Shown: positions 36,927 through 49,366, counted from the stretch's first letter. The stretch is DNA of 64,000 bases from Sesamum alatum (GCA_034509735.1 JACGWO010000004.1:11513395-11577394); one strand, 5' to 3'. The notes: generated from the letters alone by a model not told the origin. Numbers and translations: made by a program.

Positions 36927-38915
36927 TGTTAGAATAGGTGACCATGTAAGCCAATTTTGGCGGGTATATGTAACCTATGTCTAGACAATTATAGGTGTTT
37001 GATAAATCATTAATGAATAAAGAAGTGAATTTCATCTGGCATTACTTTGTTTGTGTTCACTTATATCTGTTTTCTATATCTGTTCACTACGCAAACAAAG
37101 CCCACGGACTGAGAATCAATTTCGGGGACTGGGACTACGCTTGGAGGTAGGTCCATGGAATCAGTCTTCCCGAATCAGTCCGGAAATCTCCAAGTCAAGG
37201 AATCCCGAAAATGGGTACCGGGATTCCATTTGAGACTTGCACTAAGCACCTGCTGTCGGTTTCATCGACGGGTGACGAGGGTCGTCTAAGCAGTGTTAGT
37301 GGGTTAGCATGCGAGGACGCAGCTGACTGAGGTGACTCGCGGGAACCGTCTTACGGAGGACCTTGAGTATGGTCAGCAAGGTATGACGTGTATTCCCGGT
37401 TCCAACGGTACAGGTCAAGTCCTTTGACTTGAGGAATTGCTGAGTTTACCTGTACATCAGGGCTGTATCTTAGATATGGTGAGAGATTGCCAGAATTCTC
37501 TTTGGTAGTCATAAGCCATGTCTAGTGCAGTTCTGGTGTGCAAAAGTGACAGGAGTTTCCAAGAAAGGATCTGTCTCCTGTCAATAGGTTTTGGCAGTTG
37601 AGTCTCATGTATACTCTAGGTCTTGTCCCTAAAACTGTGGCCACAGTGACTGAACAGAAGGAAGGATTCCCTTGCGGCGTTTAGTGAGGACAGACCGACA
37701 CTTAGGTCCAAAATGGGTACCTGCATTTTCCGTGCCCTAGACTCTAAGTGATGAGACCGAAGACAGAAGGACAAGTGTACTGTTAGAGCCTAAATGTTCA
37801 TCCCTGAATATTTCACCTAATCTCTAGTGCCATGGACCGTTGCTAGATGGCCACCCATGGTAACGGAAGGATTCTAGGAATCCGACCAAGTCTAGCTGAA
37901 AGGTGAACCTAAAGAGTCACACACTATCCACACACATTTAGATATTTAATTAGGAATTAAATATTGGAGTGAAGGAATGATTTAAATTGGATTTAATCGG
38001 GTCCTCTATTTTTTTCTTGGAGAAATAATTCCTTTTATTAGATATAAGGAATTAAATTGATAAATTAGATTTATCAAAGGGATTTATTTAATGGGCTTAA
38101 ATAATATTTATATTTATTTTAGCCTCTTGGAAATATTTAAATAGGTTTTAAATATTCCATTAAATTAAATTAAATCAACGGTTGAGATCAATGGGAGAGA
38201 TGGATGGCTAGGATTGTTTTGACTAGGTCAAAACACTACTTTGACTAGGACTTTGACTAGGTCAAAATCCTAGTCAAATTAGAGTTCTTAAAAGAGGAGT
38301 TTAAAGAGGATTAAACTCCTCTTCTATATAAACCCCTAGCATCCTACAAGTTGAAGTATGATGAAATTCCAACACACACAACACACACACACAACTCGGC
38401 TCTCTCCCTCTATCTCGTCCGCCCTCTCTCTCTCACACACTCCAAAGAAAATTATTTTTCTTTGTTCTCTTGTTCTTGGAACATTAGAACTTGATGAATC
38501 AATACCGTTAATTCATAACGTGTCGTTGATTCATTCACTCCAAAATATAAACTTGTTCGTTGCTAGCACAACGTGCAAGATACGTGGGTGGATCGTGTGT
38601 CACGATTTGGAGGGTCTCAAGAACGAGATCTTGGTGCAAAACGTGGAACAACGCGTGTAGCCGTTGAAGACGAAAACGACAACGGGTAGGTCTCGTTTAT
38701 GATTTTCGTCCCTTTTAAATCTTCAACCCTATGGCCTCCATGATTCCTTTATGTTTTATTATTCATGAGATACACCGAACACCCGGGAATTTCAAAGGCA
38801 CACCCTTTGAAACGTGTTCTTGAATTTAAAGCATGTTTAAATTCTGCATTTATTTTTTAATTATACCGCGCTTCCGCATTCGCGCTTTTCCCGGGACGAT
38901 CCACAATTCCTTTCA
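36927..38915 (+). repeat. B1 3' LTR
   Basis: 1989 bp, TGTTAGAATAGG to CCTTTCA, preceded by GTGGGAGAT. TATATAAA is at 38325-38332 with the W-box cluster just upstream. It differs from the 5' LTR by scattered substitutions and small indels, including a 12-bp and a 13-bp length change around the W-box/TATA region. Confidence 0.95.
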
Positions 38916-38920
38916 GCTCT

Positions 38921-41894
38921 TATCTGCAATGATTTGCAGGCACTGCAAAGAAGTAGAAGGCTAACCAAGGATGAGATGATCCTGAGGCTAGGCGATGGCA
39001 AGTCCGTTGCTGCGGAGGCCGTAGGATCACTAGAGTTAGCCATTAGTAGTCATGTTAGGATTGTACTGAATGATAGTTTCTATGTACCTAGCATGATTAA
39101 AAACATTGTTTCCATCCCGGTCCTTGATATGAATTTACCATCAATAAAAATGGTTTTTTCATTATCAAAGATGGTATTTCTCATCTGCTTGGTACATTGG
39201 TCAACGGTCTGTACATACTTCAACAGTCTAATTAAATTATGACTGTAGAACACAAACGAAAACGTGATGATCATAATAACGCACAGATATGGCATGCGAG
39301 GTTAGGTCATATCTCTAAAGATAGGGTAAGAAGGTTGGTGGACTAAGAGAGTCTAGAAATAGACGGTTTGGACAACCTACCGACCTGCGAATCCTGTCTA
39401 AAGGGAAAGATGACCAAGAAACCCTTTGTTCGACAAAGTACGCTAGCCAGTGATTTGTTGGATTTGATCCATACAGATGTCTGTGGTCCACTAAATACTC
39501 AGGCTAGAGGTGGGTACTTGTACTTCATAACCTTTACCGATGATCACTCACGGTATGGTTATGTTTACCTGATGAGGTACAAGTCTGAAGCCTTTGGAAG
39601 GTTTAAGGAATACAGACTTGAAGTAGAGAACCAAACCGGTCGAAAGATCAAAGCCTTTTGATCGGACCGAGGTGGAGAGTATTTGAGTGGTGAGTTTACT
39701 GATTATCTAAAAGAGAATGGGATTCTCTCTCAGTGGACCCCTCCTGGAACACCGCAGCTTAATGGTGTGTCTGAAAGGAGGAATCGGACCTTGTTGGACA
39801 TGGTCCGATCCATGATGAGTTTTACCGAACTCCCCCTTTCCTTCTGGGGATACGCTCTTGAGACGGCGGCCAAAGTTTTGAACTTGGCGCCATCTAAGAA
39901 GATATCCCAGACGCCATATGAGATATGGCATGGCAAGCCTGCCTCCTACAAATACTTGAAAGTGTGGGGTTGCCCCGCATATGTCAAGAGATTAGTGGGA
40001 GATAAACTGGACTCGAGGTCTAGTTTATGCAGGTTCATCAGCTATCCAAAAGAAACTGCGGGGTATTACTTCTATGATCCCTCCGAGCAAAAGGTTTTTG
40101 TCTCGCAAAACGCAGTGTTCTTGGAAAAGGGTTTTCCATCGGATAGTTGACGCGATGAGGTACTCCTTGAGGAATCAAGTGAGGTACCCCATGAGGCGGC
40201 AGTGACATCTGAGCCAGTGGTTCCCACTGATATTGTTCCAGTCCTCCGTAGGTCGGCCAGAGTATCCCATGCACCTGATAGGTATGGATTTCTGGGCCTG
40301 ACCGGTCAGTTGGATAATGATCCAAAGATATACGGAGAAACGATGTCGGACATCGATTCGGACAAGTGGCTTGAGGCCATGAAATCCGAGATGGACTCGA
40401 TGGGTACAAACAAGGTTTGGACCCTAGTAGATCCACCCAAAGGGTTTTAAACCCGTAAGGTTTAAATGGGTCTACAAACGTAAGCTTGGAGCTGACAGGG
40501 AGGTTACAACCTTCAAAGCCAGACTTGTGGCGAAAGGTTACACTCAACGACCCGGGGTCGATTTTGAGGAAACCTACTCGTCCGTAGCAATGGCCAAGTC
40601 CATTCGGATACTGCTTGCCATAGCAGCATGGTATGACTATGAAATATGGCAGATGGACGTGAAAACGGCCTTTCTCAACGGTTTCGTAGAGGAAGAGATC
40701 TATATGGATCAGGCGGAAGGTTTCACAACTGTTGGAGAAGAGCAGAAGGTCTGCCGTCTCCAAAGGTCCATCTATCGCCTCAAACAAGCTTCCCGAAGCT
40801 AGAACATACGTTTTTATGAAGTCATACGGGGATATGATTTCATCAAGAACGAGTCCGATCCTTGTGTATACAAGAAGATCAGTGGGGAGCTCAGTTGCGT
40901 TTTTGGTGCTTTACGTGGATGACATCTTGCTCATTGGGAATGATGCTAAGATGTTAGGTACCACTAAAGCTTGGTTGTCAACGCAATTCTCCATGAAGGA
41001 TATGGGCGAGGCATCCTACATCCTTGGCGTCAAGATATACAGAGATAGATCTAGAAGGATGTTAGGAATGGCCCAGTCCTCCTTATTGAGAAAGTCTTGA
41101 AGAGATTCAAGATGGAGAACTCAAAATGAGGATTCCTTCCTATGATGCATGGAATTAAGTTATCCAAGAAGCAGTCTCCTAAGACTGATGAGGAGCTTAA
41201 AAGGATGTTGGACATCCCCTATGCTTCAGTCGTAGGCAGCATACAGTATGCTGTTCAGTGCACTAGACCTGATGTGGCTTTCGCTTTGAGCGTAACTAGC
41301 CGATATCAGTCGTGTGCCGGGAGGCACACTGGATTGCAGTCAAGACTATCCTAAAGTACCTGAAAAGGACTAAGGACATGTTCTTGACCTACGGCGGTGG
41401 AGAGTTGATACTGGAAGGCTATAGCGACGCTAGTTTCCAGTCGGATGACGATGATGCCAAGTCTCAGTCTGGTTATGTGTTCAGACTTAATGGTGGCGTG
41501 GTTGCTTGAAAGAGTTCCAAGCAGGCTACCACGGCGGACTCCACCATAGAGTTTCGAATACATAGCGGCTTTGGAAGCTGCTAAGGAGTGGTTTGGTTGA
41601 TGAGCTACATCCAAGGGTTGGATGTAGTACCTAGCATTGCTAAAGCCTGTAATTATCTTTTATGATAACAACGGGGCGATAGCGCTAGTAAAGGAACCGA
41701 GATCTCATCACGATCCAAGCATATTCTTAGACGCTACCATGTACTTAGAGAGATGGATAGTAGGAGTGACGTTCGGTTGGACCGAGTCAGCTCCGCAGAA
41801 AACATAGCAGATCCACTTGCTAAGCCCATGTCGCAAGTTGCCCACACTCACCATCTGAATAAGACGTTTGAGGTCAATGGGTGATTGGCTTTAG
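38921..41894 (+). pseudogene. A2 protease-integrase-RT-RNase H (continuation)
   Basis: It resumes the A2 polyprotein at ICNDLQ after the B1 duplication. Remnants in order are protease (38934-39242), GAG-pre-integrase CESCLKGK and integrase HTDVCG (39368-39661, ended by TGA), integrase E region and C-terminus (39683-40150, ended by TGA), RT (40202-40450 and 40527-40802), LYVDDILLIGND near 40910-40945, RT thumb and RNase H (41142-41509). The DNNGA box near 41660 is out of frame. The stop TAG is at 41892-41894 after GDWL. Many separate stops and shifts make it non-functional. Confidence 0.92.
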
Positions 41895-41908
41895 GTCAAG
41901 TGGGAGAT

Positions 41909-44136
41909 TGTTAGAATAGGTGACCAGAAAGCCAATAGGTTTGGCAATTTGTAACCTATTCGACAACTTGATGTAAATGTAATATTATTATGTGATGAAT
42001 AAGATGAGTGTTCGTCACCAATGGTACCTTCTTTGTTGCGCTCATCTTACATTTGTTAAAATGGTGTTTAACTTATATTGCAACAAAGCCCACAGACCAT
42101 GGATAACAACTCGTGCAGTTGGGCCACGCATTGGATGGTGGTCATGAAACCAACTGATTAAGAGTTGGGTCTCAAACGTTTCAAGTCGAGGACCTCGAGA
42201 CAGGGCATCGAGAGTCCTATTGAGACTTTCGTTAAGAGTCGTATTCATTGGATGAGTGCCGTGTTTCATCGGCGACAGGCGTGGGACGCCTACACGATCT
42301 TGATGGGTTGGTCGACTGGGATCGAGCCGACTGGACTGACTCGCGGGGATCATCAAATGGAAGCCTTGGAGGCTTGGTCGGTATGATTGGTTTTCCCCGG
42401 TTCTGATAGTACGGGAGTAATCCTCAGACTTGAGGAATCATGGCAATCGCGTGCACATGATGGCTGTATCTTGGATCTGGCGAGAGGTAATCATTCTGTA
42501 AGATGATTATCATAAGCCTTGTCCAGTGCAGTCGGAATGTGTAGCGAGGATGGTGGATTCCAAGAAGAGGATCCGTCCCCTATCAGTATGTGACAGAGGT
42601 ATCTCCTATGCACTCGGAGACACGTTCATGCTGTTTGAAGCTGTGGCCACAGTGGTTGGTCGAATAGGGAATGGTTTCCTGTGTCGACGCAATGAAGCAT
42701 ACGTGGTCTCGAGTATTAAGCATAGATGCCAAGTCAAGGATAGGAACCGACGCCCAATTCCATACCCTAGACTAAGGCCAGGAGATGGTAGACGGAAGGA
42801 TCATACCCGTACGGAGTCGGCGCCTAAATGTTCACGCCAATTCACCTAGTCTATAGTGCCATGGACCGTTGCTAGACGGCCACCCATGGTAACGGGCCCT
42901 TGTGGGACACGGGCCCAAGTCTAGCTGAGGGTGAACCTAAAGGGTCACACACAAATTACCGAGGAGGTTGAGAGATCGACTTGGAGTCAATCTCGAAGGA
43001 TAAAATAAGTAATTGGATTACTTAAGGGAAAGTCCATTGGATGGACGGGCCGATATTGTATCGGGCTTTCGTTTAATCGGTAAATTGGATTTTCGATTAA
43101 ATATGGAAAGTTGAGCGTTGAGACCTTTGATCTTTTAATTGGATTAAAAGATCAACGGGAATAATTTAAATGGACATTAAATCTGATTTAATGTTGGATT
43201 CGTCGTAATTGGATTACGATAAAATCCGGTCCGTTAAATTATACCCGAGAGGAGAAATAATTCCTATTTTGGAATAGGAAGAAGTTGGACTTCTTCCCTT
43301 AATTAAACATGGCCGACATGCTCCCTTGGAGGAAGCAAAATCAGCCATGTTTCATGCTAGGTGGTATGTTGACTTATCTCTTTTGGAAAGAGACAAATCA
43401 ACTCCAATCAAGCTCTTCCCTTTTGGTATGATTTGATCATACCATAAATTTTGGTAGGCTTGATTGAAGAATTGATGGTGATTGATTGGAATGAATCTAG
43501 ACATCCTTGGATGAACCTAGACACATTCCAATAATCACATTAATTATGTATATATATTAGAATATACAACACCAAGCATAAGTGATTCATTATTCATCTT
43601 TTTCTAGGAAAAAGAGAAGACAAAAATCCTCTCCTCTCTCTGAAACTCTCGGCCTCTCTCCCTCTCTTACACTTGTGTTCTTCACTTGATTTTGAATCAA
43701 GAAGAAGAACAAAGTAAGTTTAAGAGAGCACTAATTCATAGTGTTCTTCTGTTAAACCGATTCCTTCTTAAACCCGTTCTTTTCTAGCAAGAAGAACGTG
43801 TGTTTCTTCCAGTGTGGTGTGGATCACCTTTGGAGAATCCATACGTTTGGATTTCGTGAGCATTCCGGAGAAGGAACAACGCTAGTAGCCGGGAGCATAC
43901 GCTAAACAATCAAAGGTAACGGTTTTACTACGCTTTGATTGATTTAATATATATCTATGCCCTATGTGTTTAAATATATATTTCTAATATTTACACATCC
44001 TACATCGAACGCCCGATTGATCATCCAAGGGTACACCCCTTGGGATTCGTTTATTTTAATTAGATTTAAATTTATGCACTATTTCCTCGCTTTCTCGCTT
44101 TCGCTCGCGCTCCCGGGCGGATCCGCTTGTCCTTCA
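41909..44136 (+). repeat. A2 3' LTR (complete)
   Basis: 2228 bp, TGTTAGAATAGG to TCCTTCA, preceded by the polypurine tract AAGTGGGAGAT. It holds CTGTGGCCACAG (42641-42652), the 37-bp conserved block (42859-42895) and a TATA-rich stretch (about 43543-43560). It is the best reference copy of the family A LTR in this window. Confidence 0.95.
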
Positions 44137-44968
44137 ATCATCCCATGTTGATCCCATCAACGCACATAACACAATTATTCCAAATAATCATGCTTAAACC
44201 ATGGATATTCAAAATATCCAAATGATGCCCAACATCACAAGGCATAAATATATATAAACAATATGCAAAATCCAAATTTCAAATTCAATGGACATTATAT
44301 ACAATGTATCCAATGCAGGTATTAATCCTAAATTAATTAAGCAAATTTGATCCAAGAAAAAATCCAATAATTCCAAAATCAAATGTGCAAAATTAATACA
44401 TTTTCAGAAAACTGTGCAGAAAATTCAGAAAATCAAATTTTCCAGAAAACGTCGAAAAACGACCCAGCCGTTGTGCCTGCCGGCCACCTGTGCACACAAG
44501 ACAGTGCACGCGCGCGCGCGTCCTGTGCTGCGCTGGCCTCGGCCAGCAGCGGCATGCACACGCACAGTGCGTGCGCGCTGGCCGAACCCATTGTGCGCAG
44601 GCGCCCGCCTGCGCGCAGGCCGCGGTATGCGCGATCGCCCCTGCTAGCACGCACGCTGGCGTGAGCCCGCGCGCGCCTGCCAGCCAGTGACCGGGTCGAC
44701 AGGGGCAGCAGCCAACCCCTGCCACTGCTGTCCGTTTTATATATTTTTCGACACTTTCTTTCAGCACAACTTAGCAATAATAAACTGAAAATGAACATGT
44801 AATTCAAGATCCAATATCACAAAATTTGCATGCTTAACTTCCATCAAATTTAAACAAATGAATCATCATATTTATTCATATATTCATGCATTCATACATG
44901 CCATTAAAACTGTAAAAGCAAGTAGATCATGCCAAGCACATAGATTTATGCCCCTTACATCGAACCGA
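44137..44968 (-). other. A1 leader, LTR-proximal part
   Basis: Reverse complement of the leader sequence found after the A2 primer site. It joins directly, across the A2 insertion, to the part ending at 22015. It includes a GC-rich block (44462-44735) with short hairpins such as GCTGGCCTCGGCCAGC and GTGCAC-N8-GTGCAC. Open frames over that block are composition artefacts. Confidence 0.85.
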
Positions 44969-44980
44969 GCTCTGATACCA
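44969..44980 (-). other. A1 primer-binding site
   Basis: GCTCTGATACCA on the plus strand, that is TGGTATCAGAGC on the minus strand, 2 nt from the LTR edge. Confidence 0.95.
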
Positions 44981-44982
44981 CT

Positions 44983-47155
44983 TGAAGGACAAGCGGATCC
45001 GCCCGGGAGTGCGAGCGGAAGCGAGAACCATGAAAATAAATAAACGTAATCCCAAGGGATCTGACCTTTGGGTGCTCAACCGGGCGTTTACAACATAAAG
45101 CTCACATTGTACATAGGGCATAGATAAAATAGAAAGCTACGAAAGCATAATTAATCATTACCTTTGTAGTTTTCACAGGTGCGTGCGGCTACATGCTTTG
45201 TTCCTTCTTCAGAATGTCCACCAAGTTCAAACGTATGAACTCTCCAAAGGTGATCCACACCACGCCGAAGAAACACATATTTTCCTTGCTAGAAGAAAAC
45301 GGGTTTATAAGGAATCGGTTTAAGAAGATAAATACTATGGATTAGTGTTCTTCTTAAACTTACTTTGTTCTTCCCTTTTGATCCAAGATCAGATGAAGAA
45401 CACTAGTAAGAGAGGGAGAGAGGTGGTTGAAAGTTTAGAGAGAAGCGTGGCCGATTTTTTTCTTCTTTTCCTAGAAAAGATGAATAGTGAAAACTCTGGC
45501 ATAGGTGTTAGTATATACTCATATTTATACATAATTAATGTAATTATTGGAATGTATCTAGGTTCATCCTAGGATGTCTAGATACATCCCAATCAATCAC
45601 CATTATTCTTCAATCAAGCCTACCAACTTTTAAGGTATGATCAAATCATAGCAAAACGGAAGAGCTTGATTGGAGTTGATATGTCTCTTACCAAAAGAGA
45701 CAAGTCAACTACCACTTAGCATCCAACATGGCCGAATTTTGCCCCCTCCAAGGTAGCATTTTCGGCCATGCTTATTTAGGGAAGACGTCCAACTTCTTCC
45801 TATTCCAAAATAGGAATTAATTCTCCTCTCGGGTTAAAATTTAACGGACCGAATTTTATCGTAATCTAATTACGACGAACCCAAAATTAAATCCAATATC
45901 CTTTTAAATAATCTCCGTTGATGTTTTAATCCAATCAAAAGATCCAACATCTCAACTTTCTATATTTAATCGATAAATCCCATTTACCAATTAAACGAAG
46001 GCCTTATACAATAACGGCCCATTCATCCAATTGACAATCCCTTAAGTAATCCAATTACTTATTCATCCTTCGAAATTGACTCCAAGTTAAACTCCCAACC
46101 TTCTCGATGATTTGTGTGTTATCCTTTTGGTTCACTCTCAGCTAGACTTGGGCCCGTGTCTCACAAGGGCCCGTTACCATGGGTGGCCTTCTAGCAACGG
46201 TCCATGACACAAGAGACTAGGTGATTATTGGCGTGAATATTTAGGCGCCGCATCTGTACGGGTACGGTCCTTCCGTCTACCGTCTCCCGGCCTTAGTCTA
46301 AGGTATGGAATTGGGCGTCGGTTCCCATCCTTGACTAGGCATCTATGTTTAATACTCAAGACTACGTATGCCTCATTGCGCCGACAAAGGAAACCATTCC
46401 CTGTTCGACCAACCACTGTGGCCGCAGCTTTAAACAGCATGAACGTGTCTCCGAGTGCATAGGAGATACCTCTGTCACATACTGACAGGGGACGGATCCT
46501 CTTCTTGGAACGCACCGTCCTCGCTACACATTCTGACTACACTGGACAACGCTTATAATGATCATCTTACAGAATGATCACTTCTCGATAGATCCAAGAC
46601 ACAACCGTCCTGTGCACGTGACTGCCATGGTTCCTCAAGTTTGAGGACTACTCCCGTACTATCGGAATCGGGGAAATCCAATCATACTGACCAAGCCTCC
46701 AAGGCTTCCATATGATGATCCCTGCGAGTCAGTTCAATTGGCTCGACCCCAATCGACCAACCCATCAAGATCGTGTAGGCGTCCCACGCTTGTCGCCAAT
46801 GAAACACGACACTCATCCAATGAACACGACTCTTGATGCAAGTCTCCATAGGACTCTCGATGCCCTGTCTCGAGGTCCTCGACTTGGAACGTTTCAGACC
46901 CAACTCTTAATCAGTTGGTTTCATGACCACCATCCAATGCGTGGCCTAACTGCATGAGTTGTTAATCGTGATCTGTGGGCTTTGTTGCGATATAAGTAAA
47001 ACGCCGTTTTAACATATGTAAAATGAGCACAACAAAGAAGGTACCATTGGTGACGAACACTCATTTTATTCATCACATAATATTACATTACATCAAATTG
47101 TCAAATAGGTTACAAAATGCCAAACCAATTGGCTTTCTGGTCACCTATTCTAACA
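44983..47155 (-). repeat. A1 5' LTR
   Basis: 2173 bp on the minus strand from TGTTAGAATAGG (47155) to TCCTTCA (44983). It is clearly diverged by substitutions and indels from the A1 3' LTR. With the A2 3' LTR it forms an inverted pair of ~2.2-kb arms around an 846-bp spacer. Confidence 0.93.
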
Positions 47156-47411
47156 AATAATTATTATTAGCCATGGTTAAACAAAAACCGTTGCAAAAAC
47201 CTAGATTATCCACCACACAAACGCTTTTTGTTATGGTTGAGCCATAGCAAATCTTTTTGCCATGTCTTTTAGCCATGACAAATATTTTTGCCAAACTCGC
47301 AAATACCACAGTCAATAACCGTTTTATGACCGTGGTGAATGACTATTCACTACGGCTATTTTTTTTTAATCATGGAATTAGCCAATGTTAAATGTTAAAT
47401 TTTTTCTAGTG

Positions 47412-47801
47412 GTATATGCATTTTACCAAATAATAAGTATTTATTAGGAAAAATTAAATATATGAAAACATCCCAAAATATATATTATAAATTTATAATT
47501 AATGTAACATTTCAAAATAATATTTCCTATGTCATTAATAGGAATCTGCTTAGCCGTTTTTCTAATTTTAGTTTTGAAATATCATTATTTACAAAATGTA
47601 TAAATGAGTAATTTAGAAAGTTTTGATTCAATATCAAACATAGAAATAATGTACAAAAAAATTCAATTCCTATTTTTATTCCTTTCTAAGTTTATTCTAT
47701 TCCCTCCAAATTCATTTATACGTACCAATCACACCCAAAATGTACTATTTACCTCAACCTCTTGATTTAATTATTGGGACAAAAGTACCTCTCATGCATG
47801 C
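47412..47801. other. AT-rich spacer, no gene seen
   Basis: Sequence between the CACTA-type terminus and the hAT duplication. No ORF or repeat was recognised. Confidence 0.6.
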
Positions 47802-47809
47802 CATACCAG

Positions 47810-49291
47810 TAGGGGTGCAAATGAGCCGAGCTCGGTCGAAAATCCGAGCTCGAGCTCTTACAGGCTTGTCGAGCTCGAGCTCTAAGCCTGTACGACACTG
47901 GCTCTTCGAGCTCGATCTCGATCTCGTATGAGCTCTCGACAACTCCGTCAGTCCAATCGTTTAAGTTTTTAAAGAATACAAGCAACTCATTAAAATAAAC
48001 CAAATACCCTATTTTGATATAATCTAAAACTAAAATATGAGATGTTGAGTAATAATTCTAATATACGGTGAATTTTGAAATAAATGCATTTTTTTGTACT
48101 AGATATTGAAATTATAATGATAAAATTCATAGGTATTGAATTAAATATTTATTTATACAAAATTTATCAAAACGTATTAAATCACTGATTAAGCTTGTTT
48201 CTAGATAATATAAACTAAAATACCATATTTTAATATCATCTAAAATAAAATATGAGATATTGACTAATGATTCTATCATATGATGAACTTCAAAACAATT
48301 GCATTTTGTTGTAGTGAATGTTGAAATATAACAATAAAATTCGTATGAATTGTATTACATATTTATTTAAAAAGATATCAAGTCGTACTAAGTTGTTGAA
48401 TATAAACTAAAATATCATATTTTAATATCATCTAAAACTAAAATATGAGATATTGACTAATAATTCTAATATATGATGAATTTTGAAACAAATGCATTTT
48501 GTTGTAGTGAATATTGAAATATAACAATAAAATTCGTATGAATTGTATTAAATATTTATTTAAAAAATATCAAATCGTACTAAGTTGTTGATTAAGATTG
48601 TTTTTAGATAATATAAACTGAAATACCATGTTTGATGGTATTAATATAATCTAAAACTAGAATATGAGATATTGACTAATAATTCTAATATATGATGAAT
48701 TTTGAAATAAATGCATTTTGTTGTTTTAGATATTGAAGTTATAACAATAAAATACATATGCATTATATTAAGTATTTATTTACAAAATAATTATCAAATC
48801 ATACTAAAATGTTGATTAAGTTGGTTTTAGATAATATAAACTAAAATACCATATTTTAACATCATCCAAAACTTAAATATGAGTTATTGACTAATAATTT
48901 TAATACATGATAAATTTTAAAATAAATACATTTTATGGAGTGGATTTTAAATTATAACAATAAAATTTATATGCATTATACTAAATATTCATTTACAAAA
49001 AAATATCACAAACTTACTAAAATATTGCTTAAGCTTGTTTTATACATCATAAATAAAAATACCAAATTTTATTATTATATAAAATTAAAATAAAAGATAT
49101 ATTGATTAATAATCCTAGTATATAGTGAATTTTTAATATAAACTTAATATAATATTGAAATGTACTTAAATATATAAAAATATGTATAAGTAAAAAAATT
49201 AAAAAAAATTGAAAAGAAAAGTGTGAGCTCGCGAGCTCATGAACAAAAATGGTCGAGCTCGTGAGCCGGCTCAACTCAACTTGCATCCCTG
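47810..49291. mobile_element. hAT-type non-autonomous element
   Basis: The ends TAGGGGTGCAA (47810-47820) and TTGCATCCCTG (49281-49291) are imperfect inverted repeats. They are followed inwards by GAGCTCG-rich subterminal sequence on both sides. A perfect 8-bp duplication CATACCAG flanks it (47802-47809 and 49292-49299), the signature of hAT insertion. There is no transposase frame; the 1.48-kb body is mostly a tandem repeat. Confidence 0.88.
48000..49130. repeat. Tandem repeat inside the hAT element, ~215 bp unit
   Basis: About six diverged units share AACTAAAATATGAGATATTG (around 48030, 48250, 48434, 48655, 48870, 49085), then TGATGAATTTTGAAATAAAT, GCATTTTGTTGTA, and AAATATCAAATCGTACTAA. 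Spacing is 184-221 bp. Confidence 0.75.
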
Positions 49292-49366
49292 CATACCAGT
49301 GCACGGGTTAGAAAACTGGTGTTAATAAACTTTGAGCAACAATCATTACAAAAAATATTTTATTGG

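Larger units (their letters stand above)
26611..38915 (+). mobile_element. B1: copia element, family B, nested in A2
   Basis: A complete element with LTRs 26611-28603 and 36927-38915, flanked by the perfect 5-bp duplication GCTCT (26606-26610 and 38916-38920) within the A2 protease codons. It has an intact primer site, a ~2.25-kb leader, gag-pol with several frameshifts, and a polypurine tract. A minus-strand family B solo LTR (33259-35238) sits between its integrase and RT. Its two LTRs differ at roughly two dozen positions by eye, so it is older than B2. Confidence 0.95.
22016..44136 (+). mobile_element. A2: copia element, family A, plus strand, nested in A1
   Basis: It inserted in the A1 leader in the opposite orientation. 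Its layout is a truncated 5' LTR, primer site (23958-23969), leader, gag-pol split by B1 (25675-26605 and 38921-41894), polypurine tract and full 3' LTR (41909-44136). The right flank ATCAT (44137-44141) is the expected 5-bp duplication. The left copy, 7 further bases of A1 leader and about 295 bp of the LTR start are missing, so a deletion followed insertion. Confidence 0.9.
14786..47155 (-). mobile_element. A1: outer copia element, family A, minus strand
   Basis: This is a full-length Ty1/copia element in opposite orientation to everything nested in it except the solo LTR. The 5' LTR is on the right (44983-47155), followed leftwards by the primer site (44969-44980), the leader (44968-44137, then 22015-20948), gag-pol (20947-17021) and the 3' LTR (17006-14786). 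The flanking duplication AATAA (14781-14785 and 47156-47160) proves that both ends belong to one insertion. A2 inserted in the leader. The diverged LTRs and heavily broken polyprotein fit its position as the oldest retrotransposon of the nest. Confidence 0.92.
14721..47411. mobile_element. CACTA-type non-autonomous element split by a 32-kb retrotransposon nest
   Basis: The left terminus CACTCAAAGAAAATT (14721-14735) and the right terminus AATTTTTTCTAGTG (47398-47411) are imperfect inverted repeats of the CACT...AGTG type. Both are followed inwards by an ATTGGCTA subterminal motif. The flanking trinucleotide is GTA on both sides (14718-14720 and 47412-47414), the 3-bp duplication expected of CACTA elements. 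Only 14721-14785 and 47156-47411 are its own DNA (about 316 bp after removing the inner duplication), with no coding. Subterminal CCATGG/CCACGG-type repeats lie in the right part. Confidence 0.75.

Noticed and set aside
22016..44136. A2 as an inversion product of A1 rather than an insertion
   Set aside because: The A1 leader is continuous across A2 apart from a few deleted bases, A2 has its own two LTRs, and the right edge starts with ATCAT as expected for a target duplication. Insertion followed by a left-edge deletion is simpler.
44383..44807. Open frames of 66-124 codons over the A1 GC block
   Set aside because: Composition artefact in the untranslated leader of A1; present on both strands.
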